A DNA stretch of 64,000 nt from Robertmurraya korlensis NBRC 107688 (GCF_001591645.1 NZ_BCVH01000001.1:620001-684000), one strand, 5' to 3'. Shown: positions 8,394 to 16,909, counted from the first letter of the stretch. Numbers and translations: made by a program. The notes: generated from the letters alone by a model not told the origin.

Positions 8394-10200
8394 GAAGACA
8401 CATAACCCTCATGCAATGAAGCATCCTCAACATGGAGGATTACCCCCTTCAAAAGGGAACAATAAAACCTCCTTAAAGCAACTCATATCCTATTGTAAAG
8501 CATATATTCCAATTATATCTGTTGCCTTGGTCCTGGCTATGCTTGGTTCAGTTTTCAATATCGTTGGACCAGAACTGCTTAGTCAAATAACAGATTTCAT
8601 TACAGAGGGCTTGATGACAAGTATTGATCTGGATGCTGTGGTTCATATTGCAACGATTCTTGCTTTTCTATATGGATTAGGGTATATTTTCAACTACATC
8701 CAAGGGTATATTATGGCGACTGTTACTCAGAGAGTGTCCAAAAAATTACGATCAGAGATTTCAACGAAAATCAATCGATTGCCTTTAAAATATTTTGACT
8801 CAACAAGTACAGGAGACGTGCTTAGCCGTGTAACAAATGATGTTGACATGATTGGACAAACGATGAATCAGAGCTTAAGTACATTGGTATCAGCTATTAC
8901 CATGTTTGTTGGCTCACTGATTATGATGTTTTACACGAACTGGATTATGGCTCTTTCAGCTGTTCTTTCTACCATTTTAGGGTTTGCACTCATGACATTT
9001 ATCATTTCAAAATCTCAAAAATACTTTGCACAGCAGCAAAAAGAGCTAGGGATATTGAATGGTCATATTGAAGAAATATATACAGGGCATAACGTAGTAA
9101 AGGTATATAACGGAGAGAAAGAAGCAAAGGAAACGTTCCACGAAATTAACACACGCCTATACAATAGCGCATGGAAATCTCAATTCATGTCTGGTCTAAT
9201 GATGCCGCTTATGATGTTTGTTGGTAACTTCGGATATGTGGTGGTTTGTTTAGTCGGAGCTGTGCTTGCGGTTAATGGTAGTATTACATTTGGTGTGATT
9301 GTTGCCTTTATGATTTACATTCGTCTCTTCACACAACCATTATCACAGCTTGCACAAGCAGCTACAAATCTTCAGTCCACAACCGCTGCGAGTGAACGTG
9401 TATTTGAATTTCTTGGAGAAGAAGAACTGGCGAACGAAAGCGGCAAGACACGAAGACTGGAAAGTGCAAAAGGTAATGTGGAGTTTAAGCATGTTAAGTT
9501 TGGATATAATCAAGACAAAATGGTTATTAAGGACTTTTCCGCCAAGGCAAATGTAGGGCAAAAAGTGGCGATTGTCGGCCCTACAGGTGCTGGAAAGACC
9601 ACTTTGATTAATCTATTGATGCGTTTTTATGAAGTAAACGGTGGGGAAATCTTAATCGATGGTGTTCCAACTAGTAACCTCACACGACAAAATATTCATG
9701 AACTATTCTGTATGGTCCTACAAGATACATGGTTGTTTGAAGGGACGATTCGAGAAAATATTGTATACTCCAGGAAAGGAGTATCAAATGAACAGGTAGA
9801 GGAAGCCTGTAAGGCAGTGGGTTTGCATCACTTTATTACAACCCTTCCTTATGGATATGACACAGTACTAGATGATAAAGCGAATCTTTCTGCGGGACAA
9901 AAACAGTTAATTACCATCGCTCGTGCCATGGTAGAGGATGCTCCGTTGCTGATCCTTGATGAAGCAACAAGCTCCGTTGATACTCGTACCGAATTATTGA
10001 TTCAAGAGGCAATGGATAAGCTGACAGTAGGCAAAACTTCATTTGTAATTGCACACAGACTTTCAACTATTAAGAATGCAGACTTAATTCTTGTAATGAA
10101 GGATGGAGACATAATTGAAAGTGGGAAGCATCAAGAATTGCTATTGAAAAATGGATTTTATGCTGACTTATATAATAGTCAGTTTGAAGATGCATCATAA
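8386..10200 (+). CDS. ABC exporter half-transporter, catalytic-site subunit
   Basis: 604 aa partner of the preceding ABC protein. It has six membrane spans (about residues 35-320) and a nucleotide-binding domain with Walker A 'GPTGAGKTT', Walker B 'LLILDEATSSVD' with the catalytic Glu, and H-loop 'VIAHRLSTI'. Its signature is 'LSAGQKQ' instead of LSGGQ, the expected counterpart of the partner's Asp/Gln substitutions. The two proteins would thus form one active and one degenerate ATP site. The start chosen is TTG at 8386, with AGGAGG at 8371-8376, overlapping the upstream stop by 8 bp. An upstream in-frame ATG at 8332 lacks a ribosome site. Multidrug or peptide export is likely. Confidence 0.93.
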   Translation: MDKKTHNPHAMKHPQHGGLPPSKGNNKTSLKQLISYCKAYIPIISVALVLAMLGSVFNIVGPELLSQITDFITEGLMTSIDLDAVVHIATILAFLYGLGYIFNYIQGYIMATVTQRVSKKLRSEISTKINRLPLKYFDSTSTGDVLSRVTNDVDMIGQTMNQSLSTLVSAITMFVGSLIMMFYTNWIMALSAVLSTILGFALMTFIISKSQKYFAQQQKELGILNGHIEEIYTGHNVVKVYNGEKEAKETFHEINTRLYNSAWKSQFMSGLMMPLMMFVGNFGYVVVCLVGAVLAVNGSITFGVIVAFMIYIRLFTQPLSQLAQAATNLQSTTAASERVFEFLGEEELANESGKTRRLESAKGNVEFKHVKFGYNQDKMVIKDFSAKANVGQKVAIVGPTGAGKTTLINLLMRFYEVNGGEILIDGVPTSNLTRQNIHELFCMVLQDTWLFEGTIRENIVYSRKGVSNEQVEEACKAVGLHHFITTLPYGYDTVLDDKANLSAGQKQLITIARAMVEDAPLLILDEATSSVDTRTELLIQEAMDKLTVGKTSFVIAHRLSTIKNADLILVMKDGDIIESGKHQELLLKNGFYADLYNSQFEDAS

Positions 10201-10209
10201 AAATATAAT

Positions 10210-10248
10210 AAACACCCTGGAAGATCCATTTCTCCAGGGTGTTTATTA
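10210..10248. terminator. Bidirectional terminator between convergent genes
   Basis: A 12-bp stem (10210-10221 with 10233-10244; core ACACCCTGGA) is flanked by A/T runs. It lies between the ABC exporter operon and the minus-strand DUF5392-type gene, so it can serve both. Confidence 0.8.
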
Positions 10249-10249
10249 T

Positions 10250-10690
10250 TTATTGAAGCATATGCTTTCTCTGATTTTCTTCCATTAAAAATTGAATAAA
10301 ATGATTGATCGCATGAGCGTTTGGCTGCTCTCTAATAAGATTAATATATTCTTTCTTGTGGTAATCAGTGGCGACTTCACTATTTTTAATTCGATCAATA
10401 ATGTATGCCGAACTTTGCTTCTGAATTTCTTTTTGGTGGAATCTTAGCTCCCGAAATAAAGCGAATCCAAGTGCACCGATTACAGCGTAGATAAGTATGG
10501 TAGGAAGAGTATCCTGAGTGATCTCACCGAAAAATAATACATATCCAAGATTAAATAGCGATACCCAAATTAAGGGCATGGTCCATAAAGCGTATCTAGA
10601 TACTTTCTTCATTAGTGGAGAAAGTTTTTCCTGCATGAGTTCGATTTCTCTTTTAATATAATTGGGCATTTCCTTCGTGAAAAGGTTCAT
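10250..10690 (-). CDS. DUF5392 (YwnF-like) membrane protein
   Basis: About 146 aa. A charged N-terminus ('PNYIKREIELMQEKLSPLM') is followed by two hydrophobic segments (about residues 32-55 and 60-80) and a basic, helical C-terminal half with 'YHKKEYINLIREQPNAHAI'. This resembles Bacillus YwnF/DUF5392 proteins, whose function is unknown. The ATG at 10690 has an AAAGGAAG ribosome site. A longer in-frame reading starts inside the riboswitch terminator and is discarded. The gene is headed by a yybP-ykoY Mn2+ riboswitch and a consensus promoter, so its expression should respond to manganese. Confidence 0.7.
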   Translation of the reverse strand: MNLFTKEMPNYIKREIELMQEKLSPLMKKVSRYALWTMPLIWVSLFNLGYVLFFGEITQDTLPTILIYAVIGALGFALFRELRFHQKEIQKQSSAYIIDRIKNSEVATDYHKKEYINLIREQPNAHAINHFIQFLMEENQRKHMLQ

Positions 10691-10730
10691 TTGATTCTTC
10701 CTTTCCCTTGATTTATTGATTAAAAGCAAA

Positions 10731-10765
10731 AAGACCTTTACCAAAATAAATTTGGTAAAGGTCTT
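10731..10765 (-). terminator. Riboswitch expression-platform terminator
   Basis: A 15-bp perfect stem (10731-10745 with 10751-10765) is followed on the minus strand by a U-rich run. Its 5' arm shares the AAGACCUUUACC segment that closes the aptamer's P1 helix, so aptamer and terminator are mutually exclusive. Ligand binding would give antitermination. Confidence 0.85.
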
Positions 10766-10850
10766 GCTAACAACAGTAGTTGCCAACAAAGCCGAGAGCC
10801 AAACGCTCCGTAATGACGACCTTGCTGTAAAAGCTACTCCCCTTTTGGAA
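10752..10850 (-). ncRNA. yybP-ykoY manganese riboswitch aptamer
   Basis: Read on the minus strand, the leader contains the conserved blocks of the yybP-ykoY class in order: AAAGGGGAGUAGC, then GGUCGUCAUUACGG, then CGGCUUUGUUGGC, then UUAGCAAGACCUUU. These match the Lactococcus Mn2+ riboswitch pattern, with two stacked legs joined at L1/L3 and a closing P1. A consensus promoter lies just upstream and a competing terminator just downstream. It is expected to be an ON switch for the DUF5392-type gene when Mn2+ is high. Confidence 0.9.
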
Positions 10851-10869
10851 GTATGGAATTTATAATTTT

Positions 10870-10898
10870 ATTATAGGGAAATGGGGTGTTTCTGTCAA
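10870..10898 (-). promoter_or_regulatory. Consensus sigma-A promoter for the riboswitch transcript
   Basis: On the minus strand there is a perfect TTGACA (10898-10893), 17-bp spacer and perfect TATAAT (10875-10870). Transcription would begin about 15-20 bases before the aptamer. A promoter this strong suits control by transcription attenuation. Confidence 0.9.
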
Positions 10899-10971
10899 TT
10901 TGGAACTGTGATTCGTTTTGTCTAAAAATGGTATAATGATTGACATGAAATAACTGATAAGGGTGGGAACG

Positions 10972-11538
10972 ATGTCTATAGAGATTCATACATTTCCAAA
11001 TCTTGAAACGGATAGATTAGTATTGAGAAAAATTACAAAAGACGATGCGACCAATATATTTAGCTACCTTTCTGATGACGAAGTAATGAAATATTATGGA
11101 TTGGAACCGTTTAAAACTATCAACGACACATTGGACGAAATATCATGGTATCAATCCCTTGAAAATAACAAAACAGGATTAAGATGGGGAATTACGTTAA
11201 AAGAAGAAGGGAAAATTATTGGTAGTTGTGGTTTTCATAACTTTGTTTCACAACATTTGCGTACAGAGATTGGATTTGAAGTGAGCAGAGATTTCTGGGG
11301 AAAAGGAATAGCTGGAGAGGCATTAAAAACAATCATTGCCTATGGTTTTCAACAATTCGGGTTTCAAAGGATAGAAGCGTTAATTGAACCTCCTAACCTA
11401 TCATCGCAAAGGTTAGTGGAGAAACAGGGATTTATTAGAGAAGGTTTACTTAGAAAATATGAGTATACTCGCGGAATTTTTGATGATTTATATATGTATT
11501 CATTGCTAAGAGAGGATTTTTCTAAATTGGAATTTTGA
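10972..11538 (+). CDS. GNAT-family N-acetyltransferase (RimJ/RimL type)
   Basis: 188 aa. It has the Acetyltransf_3 layout: 'LETDRLVLRKITKDDATNIFSYLSDDEVMKYYG' at the N-terminus, beta-strand 'RWGITLKEEGKIIGSCGF', acetyl-CoA loop 'FWGKGIAGEALKTII' (a Q/R-x-x-G-x-G/A variant), and 'EPPNLSSQRLVEKQGFIREG'. The RimJ/RimL-like group acetylates protein N-termini or small amines; the substrate here is unknown. The ATG at 10972 is preceded by GGGTGGG. An in-frame GTG at 10963 overlaps that site and is less likely. TATAAT at 10932-10937 is a plausible -10. The gene stands alone and has its own terminator. Confidence 0.9.
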   Translation: MSIEIHTFPNLETDRLVLRKITKDDATNIFSYLSDDEVMKYYGLEPFKTINDTLDEISWYQSLENNKTGLRWGITLKEEGKIIGSCGFHNFVSQHLRTEIGFEVSRDFWGKGIAGEALKTIIAYGFQQFGFQRIEALIEPPNLSSQRLVEKQGFIREGLLRKYEYTRGIFDDLYMYSLLREDFSKLEF

Positions 11539-11559
11539 TTGATCCTACATTAGTTGAGT

Positions 11560-11588
11560 GGACTGCCCTTAAGGCAGTCCTCTTTTTT
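11560..11588 (+). terminator. Terminator after the GNAT gene
   Basis: The stem GGACTGCC (11560-11567) pairs with GGCAGTCC (11573-11580) and is followed by TCTTTTTT. Confidence 0.85.
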
Positions 11589-11629
11589 ATTTAAATATCA
11601 ATCTAGTTGAAAAATATTCTCAATTACTG

Positions 11630-11686
11630 TTGACATTATTTGTGTATCATTATAACATGAATATATGAAAATGATAATCATTATCA
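11630..11686 (+). promoter_or_regulatory. Promoter with Fur box
   Basis: TTGACA at 11630-11635 and a TATAAC-like -10 near 11651 precede the palindrome TGATAATCATTATCA at 11672-11686. That palindrome is an exact 7-1-7 Bacillus Fur box. It lies between the promoter and the ribosome site of the siderophore-binding gene, which predicts iron repression. Confidence 0.9.
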
Positions 11687-11709
11687 ATACATAAAAAGGA
11701 GACAAAAAA

Positions 11710-12666
11710 ATGAAAAAATTAGGTTTATTTTCTCTTATTTTCACCATGCTGTTTTTATTAGCGGCTTGTGGAAATAAGGAGGAAGCGAGTACAACCACTA
11801 ATGAAAGCACGGAAGCAGTAGAAGAATCTAAGGAAGTTACCTTCACACATGAATATGGTGAGGTAACACTTGAGAAAAATCCTGAGAAAGTCGTTGTTTT
11901 TGACTTTGGAATACTAGATGCGTTAGATGCATTAGGTGTAAAAGTAGCCGGACTTCCGCAAGCGATTGTACCTGAGAGTCTAGAAAAATATAAAGGATCA
12001 GAATATACAAATGTAGGTAGCTTAAAAGAACCTGACTTTGAAGCTATCCATGAATTACAACCAGATGTTATTTTTATTTCAGGAAGACAAGCAGAGTTAT
12101 ATGATCAATTTGCTGAGATTGCCCCAACAATATTTGTTGATGTTGATTATGCGAATTACATTCCTTCTTTAGAGGAAAACTTTAACCTTGTTGCTGAGCT
12201 GTTTGAAAAAGAGGATGTACTAGAAACGAAAATGGAAGAGCTACAAGCAAGTATTGATGAGGTAAATAAAGAAGCATCTGCATCAGATAGTAAAGCTCTG
12301 ATTTTATTAGCTAACGAAGGAAAAGTAAGCGCGTATGGACCAGGTTCACGTTATGGGTTCGTTCATGATGCATTTGGATTTAAGGCAGTAGATGAAAACC
12401 TTGAGGTTTCTCAGCACGGTCAAAGTATTACATTTGAATATATTCTAGAAAAAAATCCAGATATTATTTTTGTAATTGACCGCTCTGCTGCTATAGGTGG
12501 AGAAGTAGGGGCGAAAGAAACAATTGAAAACGAGCTAGTGAAGAAAACCAATGCTTATAAAAATGGTAAAATTATTTATCTAGATGCAGTTAACTGGTAT
12601 ATTGCTGGGAATGGTATTACATCTACACAAGCAATGACACAAGAAGTAAAAGCAGCACTAGAATAG
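11710..12666 (+). CDS. Iron-siderophore ABC transporter substrate-binding lipoprotein (YclQ/petrobactin-type)
   Basis: 318 aa. It has a lipoprotein signal 'LFLLAACGN' with the lipidated Cys near residue 20. The mature part matches the FepB/YclQ class: 'NPEKVVVFDFGILDALDALG', 'GSLKEPDFEAIHELQPDVIFISGRQ', 'GPGSRYGFVHDAFGF' and 'FVIDRSAAIGG'. These are the motifs of Bacillus YclQ, which binds petrobactin. The Fur box upstream predicts induction under iron limitation. No permease or ATPase gene (yclN/O/P-type) is adjacent, so it must share membrane components encoded elsewhere. A hairpin terminator follows the stop. Confidence 0.92.
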   Translation: MKKLGLFSLIFTMLFLLAACGNKEEASTTTNESTEAVEESKEVTFTHEYGEVTLEKNPEKVVVFDFGILDALDALGVKVAGLPQAIVPESLEKYKGSEYTNVGSLKEPDFEAIHELQPDVIFISGRQAELYDQFAEIAPTIFVDVDYANYIPSLEENFNLVAELFEKEDVLETKMEELQASIDEVNKEASASDSKALILLANEGKVSAYGPGSRYGFVHDAFGFKAVDENLEVSQHGQSITFEYILEKNPDIIFVIDRSAAIGGEVGAKETIENELVKKTNAYKNGKIIYLDAVNWYIAGNGITSTQAMTQEVKAALE

Positions 12667-12674
12667 GGAGGAAG

Positions 12675-12697
12675 CCGGGACAAATGTTCCGGTTTTT
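12675..12697 (+). terminator. Terminator/attenuator after the siderophore-binding gene
   Basis: CCGGGACA (12675-12682) pairs with TGTTCCGG (12685-12692) around a 2-base loop and is followed by TTTTT. The nitroreductase ribosome site starts only 14 bases later, so read-through is possible. Confidence 0.7.
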
Positions 12698-12722
12698 CAT
12701 TAAATTAATGGGAGGAATTATC

Positions 12723-13208
12723 TTGAACATGTTAGAAATCATTTATTCCAGACGTAATATTAAAAAATTCAAACCAGATATGGTGAATGTAGAACAAATT
12801 AATAAATGGCTAGAAGCCGGAACAATGGCTCCTAATCATAAAATGACCCAGCCATGGGAAGTGTATATGATTGGACCAGAAACAAGAACAAAATTAAATC
12901 ATAAAACAAATTTTTGTCATGCACCTATTGTACTGGCGATCCTGTCCAAACATGGATCAACAGAGATAGAGACATATGAAAATGCTCTTGCCACTGCTTG
13001 TTTTGTTCAGAATGTTAATTTAGCTGCTTGGGCAGAAGGCGTAGGAACTTTCTGGTCTTCCATGGGGTATGCAGCGAAAAATCGTGAAATCATGGGTATT
13101 CCAGATGGTTACGATGTTATTGGGGTGTTTGGCCTAGGCTATCCAGAAGAGATTAGTCAACCAAAAGAGAGAACGTCTATACAAGAGAAAATTAAGTATC
13201 TTCCATAA
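12723..13208 (+). CDS. Nitroreductase-family FMN oxidoreductase
   Basis: About 161 aa single-domain nitroreductase. It has N-terminal 'IIYSRRNIKKF' (phosphate-binding Arg cluster for FMN), 'AGTMAPNHKMTQPW', 'AWAEGVGTFWSS' and C-terminal 'GVFGLGYPEE'. It probably reduces nitro compounds, quinones or flavins with NAD(P)H; the physiological substrate is unknown. GGAGG at 12711-12715 fits a TTG at 12723; an ATG at 12729 is the alternative. An upstream ATG at 12684 lies inside the preceding terminator and is rejected. Its location after an iron-uptake gene may hint at a flavin or ferric reductase role, which is speculative. Confidence 0.88.
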   Translation: MNMLEIIYSRRNIKKFKPDMVNVEQINKWLEAGTMAPNHKMTQPWEVYMIGPETRTKLNHKTNFCHAPIVLAILSKHGSTEIETYENALATACFVQNVNLAAWAEGVGTFWSSMGYAAKNREIMGIPDGYDVIGVFGLGYPEEISQPKERTSIQEKIKYLP

Positions 13209-13224
13209 AAAATAGAAGTTTGAC

Positions 13225-13259
13225 AACAGTGACTCTAATAGGGAGGTCACTGTTTTTTT
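13225..13259 (+). terminator. Terminator after the nitroreductase gene
   Basis: A 9-bp stem, AACAGTGAC (13225-13233) with GTCACTGTT (13246-13254), is followed by a T run. Confidence 0.85.
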
Positions 13260-13374
13260 ATTGTAAAATTGGTAGTATTTGTGTTGTAGAAAACGGTTAT
13301 TTTTAAAATATAGTATTTCCTCTAAATCTATTAAAGTGTAAAATAGTGGTGAATACTGAAAGGGGATACATACC

Positions 13375-15306
13375 TTGAATCCAAAATATCTAGATTTACT
13401 GGCCCAAAAATATGATTGTGAAGAAAAAGTTGTTACGGAAATTATTAATCTTGAAGCGATCCTTAATCTTCCAAAGGGAACAGAACATTTTGTTAGTGAT
13501 TTACATGGGGAGTATCAAGCTTTTCAACATGTATTAAGAAATGGATCAGGAAATGTAAAGGAAAAAATAAAAGATTTATTTCAAGATGTTTTAACTGAAA
13601 AAGAAATGAATGAGTTTGCTACATTAATTTATTACCCTGAAGAAAAATTACAGTTAGTAAAAAATACTTTTAGAAGTGATCAAGAGGTTAATCAATGGTA
13701 TATAGTAATCATCTATCGTATGATCAAGCTCATATCTTATGCCTCTTCCAAATATACACGTTCGAAATTACGTAAAGCATTGCCCAATCAGTTTGTTTAC
13801 ATAATTGAAGAGTTACTCTATAAAGCAGATGATTCTAATAATAAGGAACAATATTATACGAAGATTGTTCAACAAATTATTTCTTTAGGACAGGCCGAAA
13901 AACTCATAATTGGTCTAGCTTATACTACTCAAAGATTGGTAGTCGACCATCTTCATGTAGTTGGGGATATTTATGACCGCGGACCTGAACCTGATAAAAT
14001 AATGGAAACTCTAATTAATTATCATTCCGTGGATATACAATGGGGAAATCATGATGTTTTATGGCTGGGGGCATTCGCTGGTTCAAAGGTGTGTCTAGCT
14101 AATATCATTCGTATCTGTGCCCGGTATGATAATTTGGATATTATTGAAGATGTATATGGAATCAATCTTAGACCGCTTCTTAATCTTGCAGAAAAATACT
14201 ATCATGACAATCCCGCTTTTAGACCAAAGGCACATTCAGATAAGAAACTCACAGACCATGAACGACTACAAATTACAAAAATTCATCAAGCCATTTCTAT
14301 GATTCAGTTTAAACTAGAGATGCCTATCATAAAGAGACGACCAAACTTTAATATGTCAGAAAGGCTTTTGCTTGAGAAAATTGATTACGACAAAAACGTA
14401 ATAACCCTTGATGGTAAACCATACCCACTAGAAAATAGCTGCTTTGCAACGGTTAATCCAGAACAACCCGATCAATTAATAGAGGAAGAAGCTCAGGTGA
14501 TAGAAAGACTGTTATTTTCTGTCCAGCATTCGGAAAAGTTAGCAAGACATATGAATTTTCTAATGAAAAAAGGCAGTCTTTATTTGAGATATAACGGAAA
14601 TTTATTAATACATGGCTGTATTCCTTTAGACGAAGAAGGAAATATGGAGAAAATGGAGATTAAGAATAGAACCTATGCTGGTCGGGAATTACTTGATAAA
14701 TTTGAACATTACTTACGTTATGCTTTTGCTAATCCAGAAGAGACGGATGACTTAGCGACAGATATGGTCTGGTATTTATGGACAGGGGAGTATTCCTCTC
14801 TCTTTGGAAAAAGAGCCATGACAACATTTGAGCGATACTTCATTAAAGATAAGGAAACCCATAAGGAGAAAAAGAACCCATACTACCATTTACGTGAAGA
14901 CGAGGACATCTGCCGTAAAATTTTGGAGGAGTTTGATCTGAATCCAGATCAAGGTCATATTATTAATGGCCATACACCAGTAAAGGAAATTGAAGGAGAA
15001 AATCCAATTAAAGCAAACGGTAAGATGCTTGTCATCGATGGAGGCTTCTCCAAGGCGTACCAATCAACAACGGGGATAGCGGGTTACACGTTATTATATA
15101 ATTCCTATGGTATGCAGCTGGTGGCACATAAGCAATTTAATTCAAAACAAGATGTACTTTGTAATGGAACAGATGTTTTATCAGTAAAAAGATTGGTAGA
15201 TAAAGAATTAGAGAGAAAAATGGTAAGAGAAACAAATGTTGGTGAAGAGTTATTGCAGGAAATCTCTATTTTGAACAGTCTAAGAGAATATCGATATATG
15301 AATTAA
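13375..15306 (+). CDS. fbp: Fructose-1,6-bisphosphatase, class III
   Basis: 643 aa gluconeogenic enzyme converting fructose-1,6-bisphosphate to fructose-6-phosphate. The class III (Firmicute) form is built on a metallophosphatase core, and the metal motifs are visible: '[10 protein letters not shown]' (about residue 43), '[12 protein letters not shown]' (about 200), 'QWGNHDVLW' (about 223) and 'INGHTPVK' near residue 532. Length agrees with Bacillus Fbp (about 640-670 aa). The TTG start at 13375 follows AAGGGG at 13360-13365. The gene is monocistronic, with a terminator directly after. Proximity to the inositol island may be coincidental, although growth on inositol requires gluconeogenesis. 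Confidence 0.96.
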   Translation: MNPKYLDLLAQKYDCEEKVVTEIINLEAILNLPKGTEHFVSDLHGEYQAFQHVLRNGSGNVKEKIKDLFQDVLTEKEMNEFATLIYYPEEKLQLVKNTFRSDQEVNQWYIVIIYRMIKLISYASSKYTRSKLRKALPNQFVYIIEELLYKADDSNNKEQYYTKIVQQIISLGQAEKLIIGLAYTTQRLVVDHLHVVGDIYDRGPEPDKIMETLINYHSVDIQWGNHDVLWLGAFAGSKVCLANIIRICARYDNLDIIEDVYGINLRPLLNLAEKYYHDNPAFRPKAHSDKKLTDHERLQITKIHQAISMIQFKLEMPIIKRRPNFNMSERLLLEKIDYDKNVITLDGKPYPLENSCFATVNPEQPDQLIEEEAQVIERLLFSVQHSEKLARHMNFLMKKGSLYLRYNGNLLIHGCIPLDEEGNMEKMEIKNRTYAGRELLDKFEHYLRYAFANPEETDDLATDMVWYLWTGEYSSLFGKRAMTTFERYFIKDKETHKEKKNPYYHLREDEDICRKILEEFDLNPDQGHIINGHTPVKEIEGENPIKANGKMLVIDGGFSKAYQSTTGIAGYTLLYNSYGMQLVAHKQFNSKQDVLCNGTDVLSVKRLVDKELERKMVRETNVGEELLQEISILNSLREYRYMN

Positions 15307-15312
15307 CAAAGG

Positions 15313-15352
15313 AAAGACATTATCCAGTACAGTAAAGGATAATGTCTTTTTT
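15313..15352 (+). terminator. Terminator after fbp
   Basis: AAAGACATTATCC pairs with GGATAATGTCTTT (12-13 bp stem) and is followed by a T run. Confidence 0.85.
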
Positions 15353-15485
15353 GGCTTCATTTATTTTTGGTTGTTAGTTATTGGGTACTTTATGAGTTAA
15401 TGTGTCAGTTTTATATTATAATTTGGTTAATATTAGGTGTAATAATGGATTAAAATCAAAATAATTTTGAATTTACAGAAAAATA

Positions 15486-15514
15486 TTGACTGAAAACGCT
15501 TTTATTTATATAAT
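15486..15514 (+). promoter_or_regulatory. Promoter of the ABC importer operon with embedded cre site
   Basis: TTGACT (15486-15491), exactly 17 bp, TATAAT (15509-15514). A CcpA box TGAAAACGCTTTTA occupies 15491-15504 and shares the last T of the -35 hexamer. CcpA binding here would occlude RNA polymerase, giving glucose repression. The same arrangement recurs at 20486, 22035 and 31730. Confidence 0.88.
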
Positions 15515-15515
15515 T

Positions 15516-15548
15516 TAATCAATTAGTACCCAATATATATCCAATAAG
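15516..15548 (+). promoter_or_regulatory. Tandem 11-bp IolR-type operators
   Basis: Three direct repeats of the IolR pattern WRAYCAADARD, spaced exactly 11 bp apart: TAATCAATTAG (15516), TACCCAATATA (15527) and TATCCAATAAG (15538). Each has 1-2 mismatches. A degenerate fourth, TAACAATCTAG, is at 15549. They start right after the -10 box, so binding would block initiation or early elongation. This links the ABC importer to the inositol regulon. Confidence 0.8.
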
Positions 15549-15589
15549 TAACAATCTAGAGGGGAATTTACTGTAAGGAGGATGATTTT

Positions 15590-15847
15590 ATGGTCTGGCA
15601 GTAGATAAGAAAATGGTTCAGTTGCCTCGTTAAGAATGTTTGCTTGAAGAATAGAGAGTATCAAGGGAAACACGTTATTAAAAATGAAAATGCTTTCAAA
15701 ACTAGAACTGATGGTTACGAAAGAAAGTTGTCAATTTCTGATTTAAATTTTCTGAAAATATTAAATTTTCTGTTCTGTCTTCAAAAAGATAACATTTTGT
15801 CAAAGTCTTTCATCACGATGGGAGCAAGTGAAACTTATATTAATTAA
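15590..15847 (+). pseudogene. Possible amber-interrupted small ORF in the importer leader
   Basis: A strong ribosome site (AAGGAGG at 15575-15581) is ideally spaced before an ATG at 15590, but the frame reads M-V-W-Q and then TAG. After the TAG the same frame stays open to 15847, about 80 further codons. The predicted sequence (lysine/leucine-rich, 'FLKILNFLFCLQKD') is not recognised. It may be a nonsense-mutated small gene, a 4-residue leader peptide, or chance openness in AT-rich DNA. Its position in the about 350-base leader of the ABC importer is the only functional hint. Confidence 0.25.
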
Positions 15848-15867
15848 ATTTGTTGGGGGTATTCTTA

Positions 15868-16830
15868 ATGAAATTTCATAAAAGTATAGTAATAATTTTA
15901 AGTTTGATTGTTTCACTAGTGTTATCAGCATGTAATAGGGGAGAACAAGTAGCAGGTGGATCTGATAGTAAAAAAGTGATTGGAATCGCTGAAGCTAATA
16001 TGAGTAATGAGTTTATCACATATATGATCGATGCCATGAAGGAAGAAGATAAAAAACATAGTAGCGATTTTGAATTTGTCTATACAGATGCTCAAAATGA
16101 TAGTGCAAAACAAATGAACCAAATTGAAAATTTTATTTCTAGAAAAGTAGATGCAATCATCTTCAATCCTGTTGATACCGTAGCTGCAGTAGACATTGTG
16201 TCCCGTGCAAATGAAGCTGGTATTCCAATTATTGTTGTAAACCGAACATTTGATGGAGTTGATAAAGCTACTGCTTATGCTGGCTCACAATCGATCGAAT
16301 CAGGTTTAATTCAAATGGAGGAAGTGGCCAAGCAAATGAGTGGCAAGGGAAACATCGCAATTATGGACGGGGAAATGGGTCATGAAGCACAAATTAAACG
16401 AACAGAAGGAAATAAGGAAATTATTAGTAAGAACCCGGATATGAAAGTTGTTTTACAAGGAACGGCAAAGTTTAGTCGTGCAGATGGAATTAAATTGATG
16501 GAAAACTGGCTTCAAACAGGTGAGAAGATTGATGCGGTTGTAGCAAATAATGATGAAATGGCAATTGGAGCTATTATGGCTTTAGAAGAAGCCGGCAAAC
16601 TTGATGAGATTTTGGTCGCAGGAATTGATGCAACACCAGCAGGTTTGGAGTTTGTGAAAAATGGAAAGCTTAAAGTAACAGTATTCCAAAATGCAACAGG
16701 TCAAGGAAAAGCGGCCATTGATCTAGCTGTAAAAGCAGCTAAGGGAGAAAAAGTAGAAGATCAAATAATTCCTTATGAACTTGTTACGAAAGACAATGTT
16801 GATGAGTTTATTGCTAAATATAACAAGTAA
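15868..16830 (+). CDS. Sugar ABC importer substrate-binding lipoprotein (ribose/inositol/rhizopine-type)
   Basis: 320 aa periplasmic-binding-protein type 1 lipoprotein. The signal peptide ends in 'LVLSACNRG' (Cys near residue 20). The mature protein begins 'VIGIAEANMSNEFITYMI' and has 'QMNQIENFISRKVDAIIFNPVDT', 'GIPIIVVNRTF' and 'VVANNDEMAIGAIMALEEAG', typical of the RbsB/inositol-binding (IbpA)/MocB group. The ATG at 15868 follows GGGGG; an in-frame TTG at 15850 lies within that site. It is the first gene of a binding protein-ATPase-permease operon under cre and IolR-type sites, so an inositol isomer is the likeliest ligand. Ribose cannot be excluded from sequence alone. Confidence 0.88.
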   Translation: MKFHKSIVIILSLIVSLVLSACNRGEQVAGGSDSKKVIGIAEANMSNEFITYMIDAMKEEDKKHSSDFEFVYTDAQNDSAKQMNQIENFISRKVDAIIFNPVDTVAAVDIVSRANEAGIPIIVVNRTFDGVDKATAYAGSQSIESGLIQMEEVAKQMSGKGNIAIMDGEMGHEAQIKRTEGNKEIISKNPDMKVVLQGTAKFSRADGIKLMENWLQTGEKIDAVVANNDEMAIGAIMALEEAGKLDEILVAGIDATPAGLEFVKNGKLKVTVFQNATGQGKAAIDLAVKAAKGEKVEDQIIPYELVTKDNVDEFIAKYNK

Positions 16831-16909
16831 TTATTTTGAAATGAAAGGAAACTAGATTTATAGTTTCCTTTCATTAAATGAATCCTAACGAAAAGTAGGA
16901 GGGCTCCAA

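Noticed and set aside
10691-10789. N-terminal extension of the DUF5392-type protein
   Set aside because: The extension is translated from the riboswitch terminator and leader; the proper ribosome site is just before 10690.
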